A stretch of 64,000 nt of DNA from Methylotuvimicrobium buryatense 5G (GCF_000341735.1 NZ_KB455575.1:588718-652717), one strand, 5' to 3'; numbered from the stretch's first letter, positions 17,389 to 26,870 are shown. A program made the numbers and translations. The notes: generated by a model not told the origin, from the sequence alone.

Positions 17389-17475
17389 TGGTACCGAGGG
17401 CCGGAATCGAACCGGCACGGTATCGCTACCACTGGATTTTGAATCCAGCGCGTCTACCAGTTTCGCCACCCCGGC
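17389..17475 (-). tRNA. tRNA-Leu (anticodon CAA)
   Basis: An 87-nt class II tRNA on the minus strand. The 5' GCCGGGG pairs with CCTCGGT ahead of an encoded ACCA. The anticodon stem-loop is CTGGA-TTCAAAA-TCCAG, giving CAA, and the T-arm is GCCGG-TTCGATT-CCGGC. A long variable arm is present. It decodes UUG leucine codons. Together with the tmRNA at 5386-5760 it brackets the defence-gene region. A small open frame read from this tRNA (beginning [14 protein letters not shown]) is a common annotation artefact. Confidence 0.97.
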
Positions 17476-17564
17476 AAAGAACGGATATTATATTGAAATT
17501 TTTTCAATTGTCCAATGTTTTTTTAAGTGTCATTATTCGGAGCAAACTGGTATTATCGCGCGCC

Positions 17565-18587
17565 ATGAAAAAAAGCGACTTTAATTATCATTTACCGGAG
17601 CATTTAATTGCTCAATACCCCTTACCTGACCGCGTTAGCAGCCGATTGTTGTGTTTGGATGGCGCTAATGGGAATTTGCGCGATAAGCGGTTCAGCGATT
17701 TTATCGATTTGGTCGAGGCTGATGATTTATTGGTATTTAATGATACCAAGGTGATTCCCGCGCGCCTATTCGGACAAAAACAAACCGGCGGCAAGGTGGA
17801 AATTTTGATCGAGCGCATCGTCGATCGGCATGAAGCCATTGCGCATGTACGAGCGAGTAAGTCGCCCAAAGCCGGGACGATTATCGATTTGGATCGAGAT
17901 TATCGCTGCGTAGTGCAGGGTAGGGAGGATGACTTGTTTAGGCTCCGCTTCGATGGCGACGCCGGCGTGCTCGACATTCTGGAAAGCATCGGTCACATTC
18001 CGTTGCCGCCTTATATCGACCGGGCTGACGACGCTGTCGATTTGGAGCGCTACCAAACCGTATTTGCGAAGGAAGCGGGTGCCGTGGCGGCGCCGACTGC
18101 CGGCCTGCATTTTAGCCAAGCTATTCTTGATCAGTTAGACGCAAAGGGCGTACCAAAAACGTTTGTGACGCTGCATGTCGGGAGCGGTACGTTTCAACCG
18201 GTTCGAGCCGAGGATTTGTCTCAGCATCTAATGCATAAGGAATATTATGCGGTTTCGCCTGAAACAGTCCAAGCAGTCGAGCAAGCCAAGTCTCGTGGCG
18301 GACGTGTCATCGCTATCGGCACCACGGCGGTAAGGGCATTGGAATCGGCTTCGAGGAGCGGCAGACTTGAGCCCGGTTTTGGCGATACCGATTTGTTCAT
18401 TACGCCGGGTTACCGATTTGTATCGGTCGATGTTTTGCTGACCAATTTTCATTTGCCCGAGTCTACGTTATTGATGCTGGTTTCGGCGTTTGCCGGTTAC
18501 GACAATATTATGAAGGCTTATCGGCATGCCATAGAACAAGAATACCGTTTTTTCAGTTACGGCGATGCGATGTTCTTGACACGTTGA
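17565..18587 (+). CDS. queA: S-adenosylmethionine:tRNA ribosyltransferase-isomerase
   Basis: A 340-residue QueA. It transfers and isomerises the ribose of S-adenosylmethionine onto preQ1 in tRNA to make epoxyqueuosine, a late step of queuosine synthesis in the cytoplasm. Family signatures are the start [33 protein letters not shown], the AAPTAGLHF block, [13 protein letters not shown] and [20 protein letters not shown] chose the ATG at 17565 because the longer frame would read through the tRNA-Leu gene. It ends 5 bp before the convergent VOC gene. queF, an earlier step of the pathway, is also in this window at 53638-54027 but unlinked. Confidence 0.97.
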   Translation: MKKSDFNYHLPEHLIAQYPLPDRVSSRLLCLDGANGNLRDKRFSDFIDLVEADDLLVFNDTKVIPARLFGQKQTGGKVEILIERIVDRHEAIAHVRASKSPKAGTIIDLDRDYRCVVQGREDDLFRLRFDGDAGVLDILESIGHIPLPPYIDRADDAVDLERYQTVFAKEAGAVAAPTAGLHFSQAILDQLDAKGVPKTFVTLHVGSGTFQPVRAEDLSQHLMHKEYYAVSPETVQAVEQAKSRGGRVIAIGTTAVRALESASRSGRLEPGFGDTDLFITPGYRFVSVDVLLTNFHLPESTLLMLVSAFAGYDNIMKAYRHAIEQEYRFFSYGDAMFLTR

Positions 18588-18592
18588 TGCGC

Positions 18593-19006
18593 TCATAAAT
18601 TACTATTTGCCGCTCCCTTCAGCTCGATAACATTATTCTCCGGATCTTCGATATACAACGAAGGTCCGTAGCCTTCTGCTCCGTAATGTATTTCGATATC
18701 ACTGTAGCTAACGCTTTTTTCTACTAAGTACCGTTTGATTTCTTGTTCATCGAACGGGTCGATACGCAGGCAAAAATGATGCATGTTCCGACCCTCTTCG
18801 CTCGGAGCCCGGCCTCCTTGGCGGCCGAGTTCGCCTTGGACCGAGACGATGTCGATCAATGAGGCTCCTGCTCTCAATTGATACAAGCCGATTTTTTCCG
18901 ACGATTTTTCGAGATGGCAAGCCAGCACATCGCAATAGAAGCGGATCATCGTTTCCGGGTTTCGGGCCCGGATCACGACATGGTCGATATTTTTAATCTG
19001 GAGCAT
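18593..19006 (-). CDS. VOC-family (glyoxalase/dioxygenase fold) protein
   Basis: A 137-residue single-unit vicinal-oxygen-chelate protein. It has a beta-alpha-beta-beta-beta repeat from IDHVVIRARNPETMIRFYCD (residues 6-25) and a second from HHFCLRIDPFDEQEIKRYL. Potential metal ligands are His8 in IDHVVI, a His in the MHHFCLRID strand, and Glu in NNVIELKG near the C-terminus, the usual H/H/E arrangement. SLYIEDPENNVIELK is the typical family ending. VOC proteins include glyoxalases, dioxygenases and resistance proteins; the sequence does not decide among them. It is convergent with queA. Confidence 0.85.
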   Translation of the reverse strand: MLQIKNIDHVVIRARNPETMIRFYCDVLACHLEKSSEKIGLYQLRAGASLIDIVSVQGELGRQGGRAPSEEGRNMHHFCLRIDPFDEQEIKRYLVEKSVSYSDIEIHYGAEGYGPSLYIEDPENNVIELKGAANSNL

Positions 19007-19125
19007 GACTGGACTCCTTGAGGATAAGAGCTATCAGCATCGGCTTGGCGCGCTTGAAAGCCGGCATCGGCCTCTTGCTTATCGGAAAGCGCCATGGCAA
19101 CTAGCTTTTTGCGCTTCGAGAAAGC

Positions 19126-20982
19126 TTAAGACTCGGCATCGGCTTCGGCCAATAGAAAAATTACCGACCAAGGCGTCAGCCGGCCCTGTTCGACACGTTC
19201 GGACGCGTCCGGTTCGGCGGCAAACAAGACTTCGCCATCGCTAAAGCAGTTGACCCAAGCCGGTTCGCTGCCGAGGTTGGCGATCATTTTTAAAATGCTT
19301 CCATCATTCATCGGCCATTGCACGCATAACGCATGTTCATTGAGAACTCGGTATTCGGCTTGCCCTCCGGTCAATCCGTAGAGTCTCGGTCGAATATACC
19401 GGCTTCGAATGCGTAATAGTTTTCGGTGATATTCGAGCCATTGCAGATGCGGCGTTTCGTCGATTTCGTTCCAATCCAGTATTGCCGACTCGAAGGTTTC
19501 CGGCTCATTCGGCGTCGGAATCGGCTTTTTGGGGTTCGGTTTGAAATCGGGGAACTTGGCAAATTCGTTGAGCCTGCCTTCGGCGACTTGCTTATTTAAG
19601 TCGTCGGAGAAGTCGACAAAGTAGTTGAAAGGACGGCTGCAGGCCCATTCCTGTCCCATGAACAACAACGGCGGGGCAGGGGCTAGCAGCAATATCGCGG
19701 TTGCGGCTCGTAACGCTTCGGGCGAGCATAGAGCCGATAAGCGTTCGCCATAGGCTCGGTTGCCGATTTGGTCGTGAGTCTGGAGAAAATTGACAAAAGC
19801 GGTCGGCGGTAGATCCTTCGACGGTTCGCCGCGCGGATTGTCGTCTCGGTATCCGGAAATCTCTCCCTGGTAGGCAAAGCCTTCGGCAAGACACCGCCCC
19901 AGGTGTTGAATCGGCTGCTCGCCGTAGTCTTGATAATAACCTTGGTGTTCGCCGGTCAACTGTGCGTGTAGTGTATGATGAAAGTCGTCATTCCACTGCG
20001 AGGTAAAATAACGTTCCGGGTGCTCCGAATTCTGCCTCAAGTAATGCGCGGCATTGGCGTCGTTTTCCAGTATCAAGTGAATTTGCCGGTCGAAACCCGG
20101 ACCCCGGCGCACGGCTTCGGCCAGACAACTCAAAAAATCCGGGTCGGATTCGTCGAAAATGGCATGTACCGCATCCAGGCGTAGGCCGTCGAAATGAAAC
20201 TCGTCAAGCCAATACAAGGCATTATGGATAAAAAACTGGCGTACCCAATGGCTGTGTTCGCCGTCGAAATTTATCGCCGCGCCCCACGGCGTATGCGTTC
20301 GATCGCTGAAAAATGCCGGCGCGTAATGATGCAGATAATTGCCTTCCGGTCCGAAGTGATTGTAAACCACATCGTTGAAAACCATCAGACCCTTGGCATG
20401 AGCGCTGGCAATCAAGTCTTTTAAGTCGTCGGGTGTCCCGTAGCGGCTGTCGGTGGCAAATAACAGAGCACCGTCGTAACCCCAATTACAGCGCCCGGGG
20501 AAGTCGGCGATCGGCATCAATTGCAATGCGGTGACGCCTAAATCGACCAAGTGGTCTAGATGTTTTTTAACGCCGGCGAATGTGCCTTCTTTACTGAAAG
20601 TGCCGACATGCAATTCGTAAATGACCGAATCTTCCCAAGGCAGGCCTATCCAATCATTGTCTTGCCATTGCCATTCGCTAGGATCGATGACCTGACTGGA
20701 ACCGTGGACATCCTGCGGTTGATATCGGGAGGCAGGATCGGGAACTTGTATTTTTTTATCGATTCGGTATTGGTAATAAAATCCCGCGCTGGCCAATTCG
20801 GTAGTAATGCCGAACCAGCCATCATCTTCCGGGGCCATCAGCAATCGTGTTTCCGGAGCCAAACCTTGTAAACAAAGTTCGACTTGCTTCGCGCCGGGCG
20901 CCCACAAGCGGAAATTGACGCGTCCGTCGTCGAGTATATGAGAGCCGAACGGCATGGAGTGTAGACGTTTTACGATAGACAT
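19126..20982 (-). CDS. treZ: Malto-oligosyltrehalose trehalohydrolase
   Basis: A 618-residue GH13 enzyme. It releases trehalose from maltooligosyl trehalose made by TreY, a route from glycogen-like glucans to an osmoprotectant. An N-terminal carbohydrate-binding domain (MPFGSHILDDGRVNFRLWAP) precedes the TIM barrel. Visible barrel motifs are VIYELHVGTFSKEGTF, DVVYNHFGPEGNYL, FHFDGLRLDAVHAI with the nucleophile Asp, LILENDANAAHYL with the acid Glu, and QTHDQIGNRAYG. It resembles branching enzymes, but the GPEGNYL and FHFDGLRLDAVH blocks favour TreZ. treY and treS are not in the window. Confidence 0.9.
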   Translation of the reverse strand: MSIVKRLHSMPFGSHILDDGRVNFRLWAPGAKQVELCLQGLAPETRLLMAPEDDGWFGITTELASAGFYYQYRIDKKIQVPDPASRYQPQDVHGSSQVIDPSEWQWQDNDWIGLPWEDSVIYELHVGTFSKEGTFAGVKKHLDHLVDLGVTALQLMPIADFPGRCNWGYDGALLFATDSRYGTPDDLKDLIASAHAKGLMVFNDVVYNHFGPEGNYLHHYAPAFFSDRTHTPWGAAINFDGEHSHWVRQFFIHNALYWLDEFHFDGLRLDAVHAIFDESDPDFLSCLAEAVRRGPGFDRQIHLILENDANAAHYLRQNSEHPERYFTSQWNDDFHHTLHAQLTGEHQGYYQDYGEQPIQHLGRCLAEGFAYQGEISGYRDDNPRGEPSKDLPPTAFVNFLQTHDQIGNRAYGERLSALCSPEALRAATAILLLAPAPPLLFMGQEWACSRPFNYFVDFSDDLNKQVAEGRLNEFAKFPDFKPNPKKPIPTPNEPETFESAILDWNEIDETPHLQWLEYHRKLLRIRSRYIRPRLYGLTGGQAEYRVLNEHALCVQWPMNDGSILKMIANLGSEPAWVNCFSDGEVLFAAEPDASERVEQGRLTPWSVIFLLAEADAES

Positions 20983-21215
20983 AAGCTTTAACCTTACGCG
21001 GCCTTTAGCGACCGCAACTTTTGCGATCCTTGCAAACGCGGGGAGAGGTTTTCACTCTTAGTAAATTCTCAAGAGAAAACCGTGATATTCACTTATAGGA
21101 CTGTTCGTATTCTTGCGATCCTTAGCTATCAATATACGCCGACGAATTTATACATGCAAGGTTGGGTCGGAATTCACCCGTTAGGAACAGGCATGAAATC
21201 TGTGCTTTAATGTCC

Positions 21216-21412
21216 TAAGGGTTTGGTCGTAAATAACTTCCCTATTTTAGGGAGGGTTTGGTAATTCGATTGGCAGGTGTCGGCAGCAGGGCAGATTTTT
21301 GCTCTATGCAAGATCTGCATTCACGGCATCCCTGGCGTTCGAGTTGCCGTCTTCGATAGACACATCCCATACCTTTTTTCATAGACGGTTTTTCGATCAA
21401 AAGGGAGTCAGG
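21216..21412 (+). repeat. Dispersed repeat family B, copy 1, with a shared 3' tail
   Basis: The block beginning GTCGTAAATAACTTCCC matches 47337 onward (B3) closely for about 90 bases and includes CAGGGCAGATTTTTGCTC, which also occurs inverted inside 26871-27085 (B2). The tail at 21361-21408 (CACATCCCATA ... AAAAGGGAGT) recurs at 28734-28782. The remainder of the gap 20983-21543 holds no gene that I can see. A TATAAT at 21503-21508 could be the mfd -10 box but lacks a matching -35. Confidence 0.75.
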
Positions 21413-21543
21413 TGAAACCGCCTATTTGAAGATCGTTAGAATTAACGTTTCCGCCATTCTAAATTTCAAATGCATCTACTGAGAAGCTGACAACGAAAAG
21501 TATATAATACCCTTTTTAAATTTCTCAATTTTGACTCCGAGTC

Positions 21544-24500
21544 ATGTCCAAACATCAAGATTTGATTTTCCCCACCGAAATTTCATTACAACCGCATACC
21601 ATTTCAATTTGGACAGGTTTAAACGGTTGCGGCGATTCGCTTGCGTTGGCATCGGCGATACAACAAGAAAAGCGCTTATTCGTGATTATTACGCAGGATA
21701 GTCAAACTGCATTGCGTCTTGAGCATGAACTGGCGTTCTTTCTGCAAAATAAGCATCCCATTTTGCATTTCCCCGACTGGGAAATCCTGCCTTACGATGT
21801 ATTTTCGCCGCTGCCGGACATCGTCTCGGAACGCCTGAAAACGCTCGCGGTGCTGCCCGAAGTACAACGCGGCGCGCTGATCGTACCGGTCTCGACTCTA
21901 ATGCACAGGCTTGCGCCGCGAGATCATGTTCTGGCCAACAGTTTTTCAATCGCCGTCGGCGATACCTTCAATCTGGAGCTGAACCGCTCAAAACTCGAAA
22001 GCGTCGGCTATCAGTGCGTGTCTCAGGTCTATCAGCATGGCGAATTCGCGGTGCGTGGCGCCATCGTAGATCTGTTTCCGATGGGCAGCAGGGTGCCGTA
22101 CCGTATCGAATTGTTCGACGAAGACATCGAATCGATCCGCACCTTCGATCCCGAGACGCAGCTTTCGGTTGAAAAAATCGACCGCATACAATTGTTTCCG
22201 GCGCGCGAATTTCCGTTCACCGACGAGGCGATCAAGCATTTCCGCCAAGCCTTTCGAACCCGTTTCCCGAATGCCTCGCAGAAAAACAGTCTTTATCTAG
22301 ATGTCAGCAAAGGCGTCGCGTTCGGCGGCATCGAATATTATTTGCCGTTGTTCGTCGAAAGCACCGCAGCGCTATTCGATTATCTGCCCGATTCTGCGGT
22401 GTTGGTCACGGCCGACAATTTTGCGCAAAGCACCGAGTCTTTCTACAGCGAGGCAAAAGAGCGTTACGAACAACGCAAATATGATGTGGAGCGGCCGCTG
22501 CTCGAACCCGAAACCTTGTTCCTGTCGCCGGGAGAAATGCGCGAGCGTACCGATAAGTTTACTCGTATTACGTTGAGCCAAACCCAGCTCGGCGGAATTA
22601 GCGAGATTGATTTTCGCTGCAAGCCGCTGCCCGAGGTAACGATCGACGCGAAGTTGAAGGAGCCGGCGCGGGCGTTGCAACAGTTTCTCGACGAGTTTCC
22701 GGGCAAGGTATTGTTCGTCGCCGAAACGGCCGGACACCGCGAAGACTTGATCGGTAAATTGAGCAAATTCGGCATTAAGACCCAACAAGTCGAACATTGG
22801 CACGCGTTTCTGCAATCCGAACAGTCGCCGTGCATGGTCGTCGCGCCGATGGATCAAGGCTTGTGGCTGGATTCGCCGCCGCTCGCCGTGATTACCGAAA
22901 GCCAGTTGAGCGGCGAAAAAGTCCAACAGCGCCGCCGTCGCCGTAAATCGGCCGCGAAAGAACTCGAAAACATCGTCAATAATCTGAACGAATTGACGAT
23001 CGGCTCGCCGGTTGTGCATGTCGAGCACGGCGTCGGACGCTATATGGGACTGCAAACCCTCGAGCTCGGCGGCATGACCGCGGAATTCCTGATGCTCGAA
23101 TACGCGAACAACGACAAACTCTACGTGCCGGTCTCGTCGCTGAACCTGATCGGCCGCTATACCGGCATCAGCCCCGAAGACGCGCCGCTGCACAGGCTCG
23201 GCGGCGACCAGTGGAGTAAGGCAAAGAAAAAGGCGATGGAACGCATTCGCGACGTCGCGGCCGAATTGCTCGACATCCACGCCAAACGCGCGATGAAAAA
23301 AGGCCATGCCTTCGATGTCGACAACACCGAATACCAAGCCTTTGCGGCCGCTTTTCCGTTCGAGGAAACGCCGGATCAGCAAACCGCGATCGAAGCGATT
23401 CTCGAAGACATGGCCAGCCCGCAGCCGATGGATCGCGTGATCTGCGGCGACGTCGGCTTCGGCAAGACCGAAGTGTCGATGCGCGCGGCCTTCATCGCGG
23501 TGCAAAGCGGCAAGCAAGTCGCGGTTCTGGTACCGACCACGCTGTTGGCGCAGCAGCATTATCAGAATTTCCGCGATCGCTTCGCCGACTGGCCGGTGCG
23601 CATCGAAGTGATGTCGCGTTTTGTCACGCCGAAGCAGCAAAAAGCGATTCTCGAAGACCTGGAGCAGGGCAAGGTCGATATCGTGATCGGTACGCATAAA
23701 CTGTTGTCGAACGAGATCAAATACCGCGAGCTCGGCCTGGTCGTCATCGACGAGGAACACCGTTTTGGTGTGCGCCAGAAGGAGCATTTCAAGAAGCTGC
23801 GCAACGAGATCGACATGCTGACGCTGACCGCGACGCCTATTCCGAGAACCTTGAACATGGCGATGTCGGGTCTGCGCGAAATCTCGATCATCGCGAGCCC
23901 GCCGCCAAACCGCCACGCGATCAAGACCTTCATCAGCGAATGGATCGACTCGCAAATCAAAGAGGCCTGTCAGCGCGAAATCAAGCGCGGCGGTCAAGTG
24001 TTCTTTCTGCATAACGACGTCAAAACGATGGAGAAAATGGCGCGCCAGCTCGAAAACCTGGTGCCCGAGGCGCGCATCGAAATCGCGCACGGCCAGATGC
24101 CCGAGCGCGAACTGGAAAAAATCATGCTCGATTTCTATCACCAGCGCTTCAACTTATTGCTCAGCACGACGATTATCGAAAGCGGCATCGACATACCCAG
24201 CGCGAATACGATCGTGATCAATCGCGCCGACAAGCTCGGTCTCGCGCAATTGCATCAATTGCGCGGCCGGGTAGGGCGCTCGCATCATCGGGCCTATGCC
24301 TATTTCGTGATTCCGCCGAAAACGGTCATGACCAAGGACGCCTTAAAACGGCTCGAAGCGCTCGAAGCGTCGGGCGACCTCGGCGCGGGCTTCATGCTGT
24401 CGTCGCACGACATGGAAATTCGCGGTGCCGGCGAATTGCTCGGCGACGAACAAAGCGGGCAAATCCAGGAAATCGGCTTCACGCTCTACACCGATCTGCT

Positions 24501-25005
24501 CGAACGCGCGGTCAACGCATTGAAATCAGGCCGCCAGCCCGAGCTTGACGCGCCGATGGAAACCGGTCCCGAAGTCGATTTGCAGTCGCCGGCATTGATT
24601 CCCGAAGATTACCTGCCCGACATCCATGCCAGACTGGTGCTGTATAAACGCATCGCCAGCGCCGACACGCACGACGACCTGAGAGCCCTGCAAATCGAAA
24701 TGATCGATCGCTTCGGTCTGCTGCCGGAACCGGTCAAGACGTTGTTCAGCGTTGCCGAATTGAAACAGCAAGCCGAAAAACTCGGCATCAAGAAAATCGA
24801 AGCGAACGCCGGCGGCGGCCGCATCGTGTTCTCGCACGAACCGAAGATCGACGCGGCCAGTCTGATCGAATTGATACAAACGCAGGCGCAAGTCTACAAA
24901 TTCGACGGCGCGGATAAATTGCGCTTCATCATGCCGTTCAACGCAACGGAAGAAAAGCTGGAGTTCATCGAGGCATTGTTGAAACAGTTGGCGCCGGCGG
25001 ATTGA
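21544..25005 (+). CDS. mfd: Transcription-repair coupling factor Mfd
   Basis: A 1153-residue Mfd of normal length. It displaces RNA polymerase stalled at DNA damage and recruits UvrA. The N-terminal UvrB-like module includes FPDWEILPYDVFSPLPDI. The RNA-polymerase-interaction (CarD-like) domain starts near residue 490 (IGSPVVHVEHGVGRYMGLQ). The RecG-like translocase has Walker A GDVGFGKTE near 637-645, the DEEH box near 735, and TATPIPRTLNMAMSGLRE. The C-terminal TRCF domain has LPEDYLPDIHARLVLYKRIA-like sequence. It appears monocistronic. By eye the 3' two-thirds is more GC-rich than the surrounding genes. Confidence 0.98.
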   Translation: MSKHQDLIFPTEISLQPHTISIWTGLNGCGDSLALASAIQQEKRLFVIITQDSQTALRLEHELAFFLQNKHPILHFPDWEILPYDVFSPLPDIVSERLKTLAVLPEVQRGALIVPVSTLMHRLAPRDHVLANSFSIAVGDTFNLELNRSKLESVGYQCVSQVYQHGEFAVRGAIVDLFPMGSRVPYRIELFDEDIESIRTFDPETQLSVEKIDRIQLFPAREFPFTDEAIKHFRQAFRTRFPNASQKNSLYLDVSKGVAFGGIEYYLPLFVESTAALFDYLPDSAVLVTADNFAQSTESFYSEAKERYEQRKYDVERPLLEPETLFLSPGEMRERTDKFTRITLSQTQLGGISEIDFRCKPLPEVTIDAKLKEPARALQQFLDEFPGKVLFVAETAGHREDLIGKLSKFGIKTQQVEHWHAFLQSEQSPCMVVAPMDQGLWLDSPPLAVITESQLSGEKVQQRRRRRKSAAKELENIVNNLNELTIGSPVVHVEHGVGRYMGLQTLELGGMTAEFLMLEYANNDKLYVPVSSLNLIGRYTGISPEDAPLHRLGGDQWSKAKKKAMERIRDVAAELLDIHAKRAMKKGHAFDVDNTEYQAFAAAFPFEETPDQQTAIEAILEDMASPQPMDRVICGDVGFGKTEVSMRAAFIAVQSGKQVAVLVPTTLLAQQHYQNFRDRFADWPVRIEVMSRFVTPKQQKAILEDLEQGKVDIVIGTHKLLSNEIKYRELGLVVIDEEHRFGVRQKEHFKKLRNEIDMLTLTATPIPRTLNMAMSGLREISIIASPPPNRHAIKTFISEWIDSQIKEACQREIKRGGQVFFLHNDVKTMEKMARQLENLVPEARIEIAHGQMPERELEKIMLDFYHQRFNLLLSTTIIESGIDIPSANTIVINRADKLGLAQLHQLRGRVGRSHHRAYAYFVIPPKTVMTKDALKRLEALEASGDLGAGFMLSSHDMEIRGAGELLGDEQSGQIQEIGFTLYTDLLERAVNALKSGRQPELDAPMETGPEVDLQSPALIPEDYLPDIHARLVLYKRIASADTHDDLRALQIEMIDRFGLLPEPVKTLFSVAELKQQAEKLGIKKIEANAGGGRIVFSHEPKIDAASLIELIQTQAQVYKFDGADKLRFIMPFNATEEKLEFIEALLKQLAPAD

Positions 25006-25056
25006 TTACAGCGTTGTGGGAGCGATGCCCAGATCGCGACTGATGATTGGGCGGTA

Positions 25057-25122
25057 ATGATCACGGTCTATAAACCGGATTCCGCGCGTTGGAATGATTG
25101 GAAGGTGAGGGTGAAGAAATGA
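25057..25122 (+). pseudogene. Truncated DUF4258-like toxin remnant
   Basis: Only 21 codons: MITVYKPDSARWNDWKVRVK and a final K, then TGA overlapping the next ATG. This resembles the C-terminal VITVYxPDxxRW end of DUF4258 proteins, which are commonly encoded directly before YgiT-type zinc-finger antitoxins. The remainder of the toxin is missing. The ATGA junction with the next gene is preserved, which supports the interpretation. Confidence 0.45.
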
Positions 25123-25397
25123 TTCCATTTGAAAAATGCCCTGTATGCGGTGGCGAGCTTGAAACTAAACCGGTAGAGAAACTATTGCGAGGCGGTGGCA
25201 ACACTCTGTCATTTAGGGTAACAGCAGAAGTTTGCCGACAGTGCGGAGAACGACTTTATGCGGTGGATGTTGTTAGGTCTTTTGAAGAAATCCGAGCCAA
25301 GCTCCAGAAACAGGAGTTTGATCATCTCAAGCCACTTGGACGGTCATTTACTGTTGACAACGATTGGTCGAACAAAGCCATTCAGCCAAGCGCTTAA
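25119..25397 (+). CDS. YgiT-type zinc finger protein (orphan antitoxin)
   Basis: A 92-residue protein with two zinc-binding CxxC knuckles, CPVCGG near residue 8 and CRQCGE near residue 44, then AVDVVRSFEEIRAKLQKQ. This is the MqsA/YgiT N-terminal zinc domain that binds a toxin. I chose the ATG at 25119 for the GAAG-rich leader and the ATGA overlap with the truncated upstream frame. With its probable toxin partner reduced to 21 codons, it looks orphaned and free to decay. Confidence 0.75.
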   Translation: MIPFEKCPVCGGELETKPVEKLLRGGGNTLSFRVTAEVCRQCGERLYAVDVVRSFEEIRAKLQKQEFDHLKPLGRSFTVDNDWSNKAIQPSA

Positions 25398-25449
25398 CTT
25401 GACTCTAAACCTCAAAAATATCAATCATCCAAGCAGGTATTTCTCCACC

Positions 25450-25572
25450 ATGAGTATAACCGAACTTCATAAATTACCCGCCATGGAGAAACTGAAGATA
25501 ATTGAAGAACTTTGGAGCGATTTGATCTACGACGGGTATACAACGCTTTTACGCCAAATGTCCGGCCGATAA
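25450..25572 (+). pseudogene. Truncated addiction-module antitoxin
   Basis: A 40-codon frame reading MSITELHKLPAMEKLKIIEE, then LWSDLIYDGY. The LPAMEKLKIIEELWSDL start fits the small addiction-module proteins of about 70 residues that pair with RelE/ParE toxins. The C-terminal half is missing, replaced by unrelated sequence after DGY, and no RelE/ParE gene follows. Confidence 0.5.
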
Positions 25573-25581
25573 ATTGTTGTT

Positions 25582-26337
25582 TTAATGGGTTCTATCTCTC
25601 TTGCTTGGCTTATATTCCGTTTTTACATACACGTTTGAAAAATCAGAACCATCCCAAACATAACAGTAATGTTTACCTTGGCGTACGGGTGACAAAGCCT
25701 TAGGTCTAAATATTGCGATACACTCTCCACCCTGGCGCCTGACGCTATCGTAAACGATACCGTTTGAGCCATTATTGCGAAGTTCACGCGCAAGCGTCTG
25801 AGGATAAGAATATTGATCCGGACTGGACTTATAAATATCCTGCATGTCGCTCTGTTTGCCACGGATATCGTGAAACTCTGTGTTTATGTCCGACGCATAG
25901 CTGCGCATGTCTATTTCTATTGGCGGCTGATTGGTTGCCTCAAGAAATCGTTTCCTATGAAACTTGGTTTCCTCAATAGCGGTATCAATATCCTTTGCCG
26001 CGTAATATACGCCATATGAGCCATCGGTAAAGCGGCTGCCTTCCGGATTTAAATGCGTGAATGCGGCCATGATTGGCGTTGTTCCCGGGCCTGAAATTCG
26101 TTCGTCCGGCGGGACAAGAAAAATCTCTCCGGCCTCTTCGCGTAAACGGTCATTGGTTAGGCTTTCAATAAAGAAAACCACTTCCAAATCCTCCGGGTCT
26201 GCAACTCGATCAAATAGACCAACAGGTGAAAACCTGCTTGGAACGAGTCGCCAGCATGATTTCCAGCTGATTAAAGAGGTCTGCAATAACTCACTACGAC
26301 CAACCACGTTGGCTATCCAAGTATTGGCGGACGACAT
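25582..26337 (-). CDS. RES-domain toxin (NAD-degrading family)
   Basis: A 251-residue RES protein. The conserved core is visible: WRLVPSRFSP near residue 29 with the family Arg, GSRFTDGSYGVYYAAKDIDT near 109-128 with the YxA/E region, and the following Glu-rich helix TAIEETKFHRKRFL. The C-terminal part has GSNGIVYDSVRRQGGECIAI, with the usual G(I/V)xYxSxR...GG pattern. RES toxins paired with Xre/MbcA antitoxins deplete NAD+ or ADP-ribosylate targets. The first 44 bases overlap the end of the antitoxin gene upstream. All expected blocks are present, so the toxin is probably functional. Confidence 0.85.
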   Translation of the reverse strand: MSSANTWIANVVGRSELLQTSLISWKSCWRLVPSRFSPVGLFDRVADPEDLEVVFFIESLTNDRLREEAGEIFLVPPDERISGPGTTPIMAAFTHLNPEGSRFTDGSYGVYYAAKDIDTAIEETKFHRKRFLEATNQPPIEIDMRSYASDINTEFHDIRGKQSDMQDIYKSSPDQYSYPQTLARELRNNGSNGIVYDSVRRQGGECIAIFRPKALSPVRQGKHYCYVWDGSDFSNVYVKTEYKPSKRDRTH

Positions 26338-26698
26338 AAAGATCGGCTACATGTCCTGATAACATTCTTTCCAAAGCAGACTGCCCATTAAACGGACTCG
26401 CTGAATTTGGTCGGCTCAACCAAGTATCGGCGGCCTCAGGTTTAGGTAAAAGAATTTGCAGCGCCTTGTAGATTCCAAAGATATAGGAAAGCCGCTCAAG
26501 CTTATCTTGGGTCAAGTTGGCTTCCTCGGGCTTCTTTTTCCATTTAAAGAAAGTGCTTTTTGAGTCTAATCCCAATAGCTTCATGGCCTGCTCTGTATTA
26601 AGCCGCCATGCGTCGGCTATATTGAAGAATGTGTTTAAAGCGCCTTTTGCGATAGAAGATTTATCCTGTGAAAAATTATGTTTAGTACTCTTGTTCAT
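26294..26698 (-). CDS. Xre/MbcA/ParS-type antitoxin of the RES toxin
   Basis: A 134-residue protein. The N-terminal helix-turn-helix region (FFNIADAWRLNTEQAMKLLG, then STFFKWKKKP) precedes the DUF2384 toxin-binding domain, which starts near LERLSYIFGIYKALQILLP and ends RPNSASPFNGQSALERMLSG plus the short tail that occludes the toxin site. I chose the ATG at 26698 for its AGGAAG ribosome binding site 6 bases upstream; longer frames read through the promoter. It lies upstream of and overlaps the RES gene, the normal order for this system. Confidence 0.82.
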   Translation of the reverse strand: MNKSTKHNFSQDKSSIAKGALNTFFNIADAWRLNTEQAMKLLGLDSKSTFFKWKKKPEEANLTQDKLERLSYIFGIYKALQILLPKPEAADTWLSRPNSASPFNGQSALERMLSGHVADLYVVRQYLDSQRGWS

Positions 26699-26731
26699 GC
26701 CTTCTTCCTGTCTATCCATAGATATAATTAC

Positions 26732-26760
26732 AAAATATGTCCATTTATGCGCTTTGTCAA
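26732..26760 (-). promoter_or_regulatory. Promoter of the Xre/RES toxin-antitoxin operon
   Basis: On the minus strand, a consensus -35 TTGACA (26760-26755) and a -10 TATTTT (26737-26732) are separated by exactly 17 bp, about 35 bases upstream of the antitoxin ATG. A near-palindrome, TATCTATGGATA, lies between them and the start (26713-26724) and may be an operator. Confidence 0.65.
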
Positions 26761-26870
26761 TCATATCTGACTGCACAAAAAATCAAGCATGCGAGGACCA
26801 TTGAAGCCGTTTGGCGAGGCTATAAGGATTTCGTGATAAATAACGTCCTGTCAAGCGAGTCACCAAACCG

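Noticed and set aside
17284-17469. Small minus-strand protein beginning [14 protein letters not shown]
   Set aside because: It is a translation of the tRNA-Leu gene, a well-known annotation artefact.
5386-17475. Genomic island integrated at the tmRNA by a phage-type integrase
   Set aside because: No integrase gene and no second copy of the tmRNA or tRNA-Leu 3' end was found, so integration at these RNAs is only a possibility.
19126-20982. Glycogen branching enzyme (glgB)
   Set aside because: Although in the same GH13 group, the FHFDGLRLDAVH and GPEGNYL blocks and the length favour the trehalohydrolase TreZ.
22372-24141. 589-codon open frame on the minus strand
   Set aside because: It lies wholly antisense within mfd, whose motifs are complete; the frame is a by-product of GC-rich codon use.
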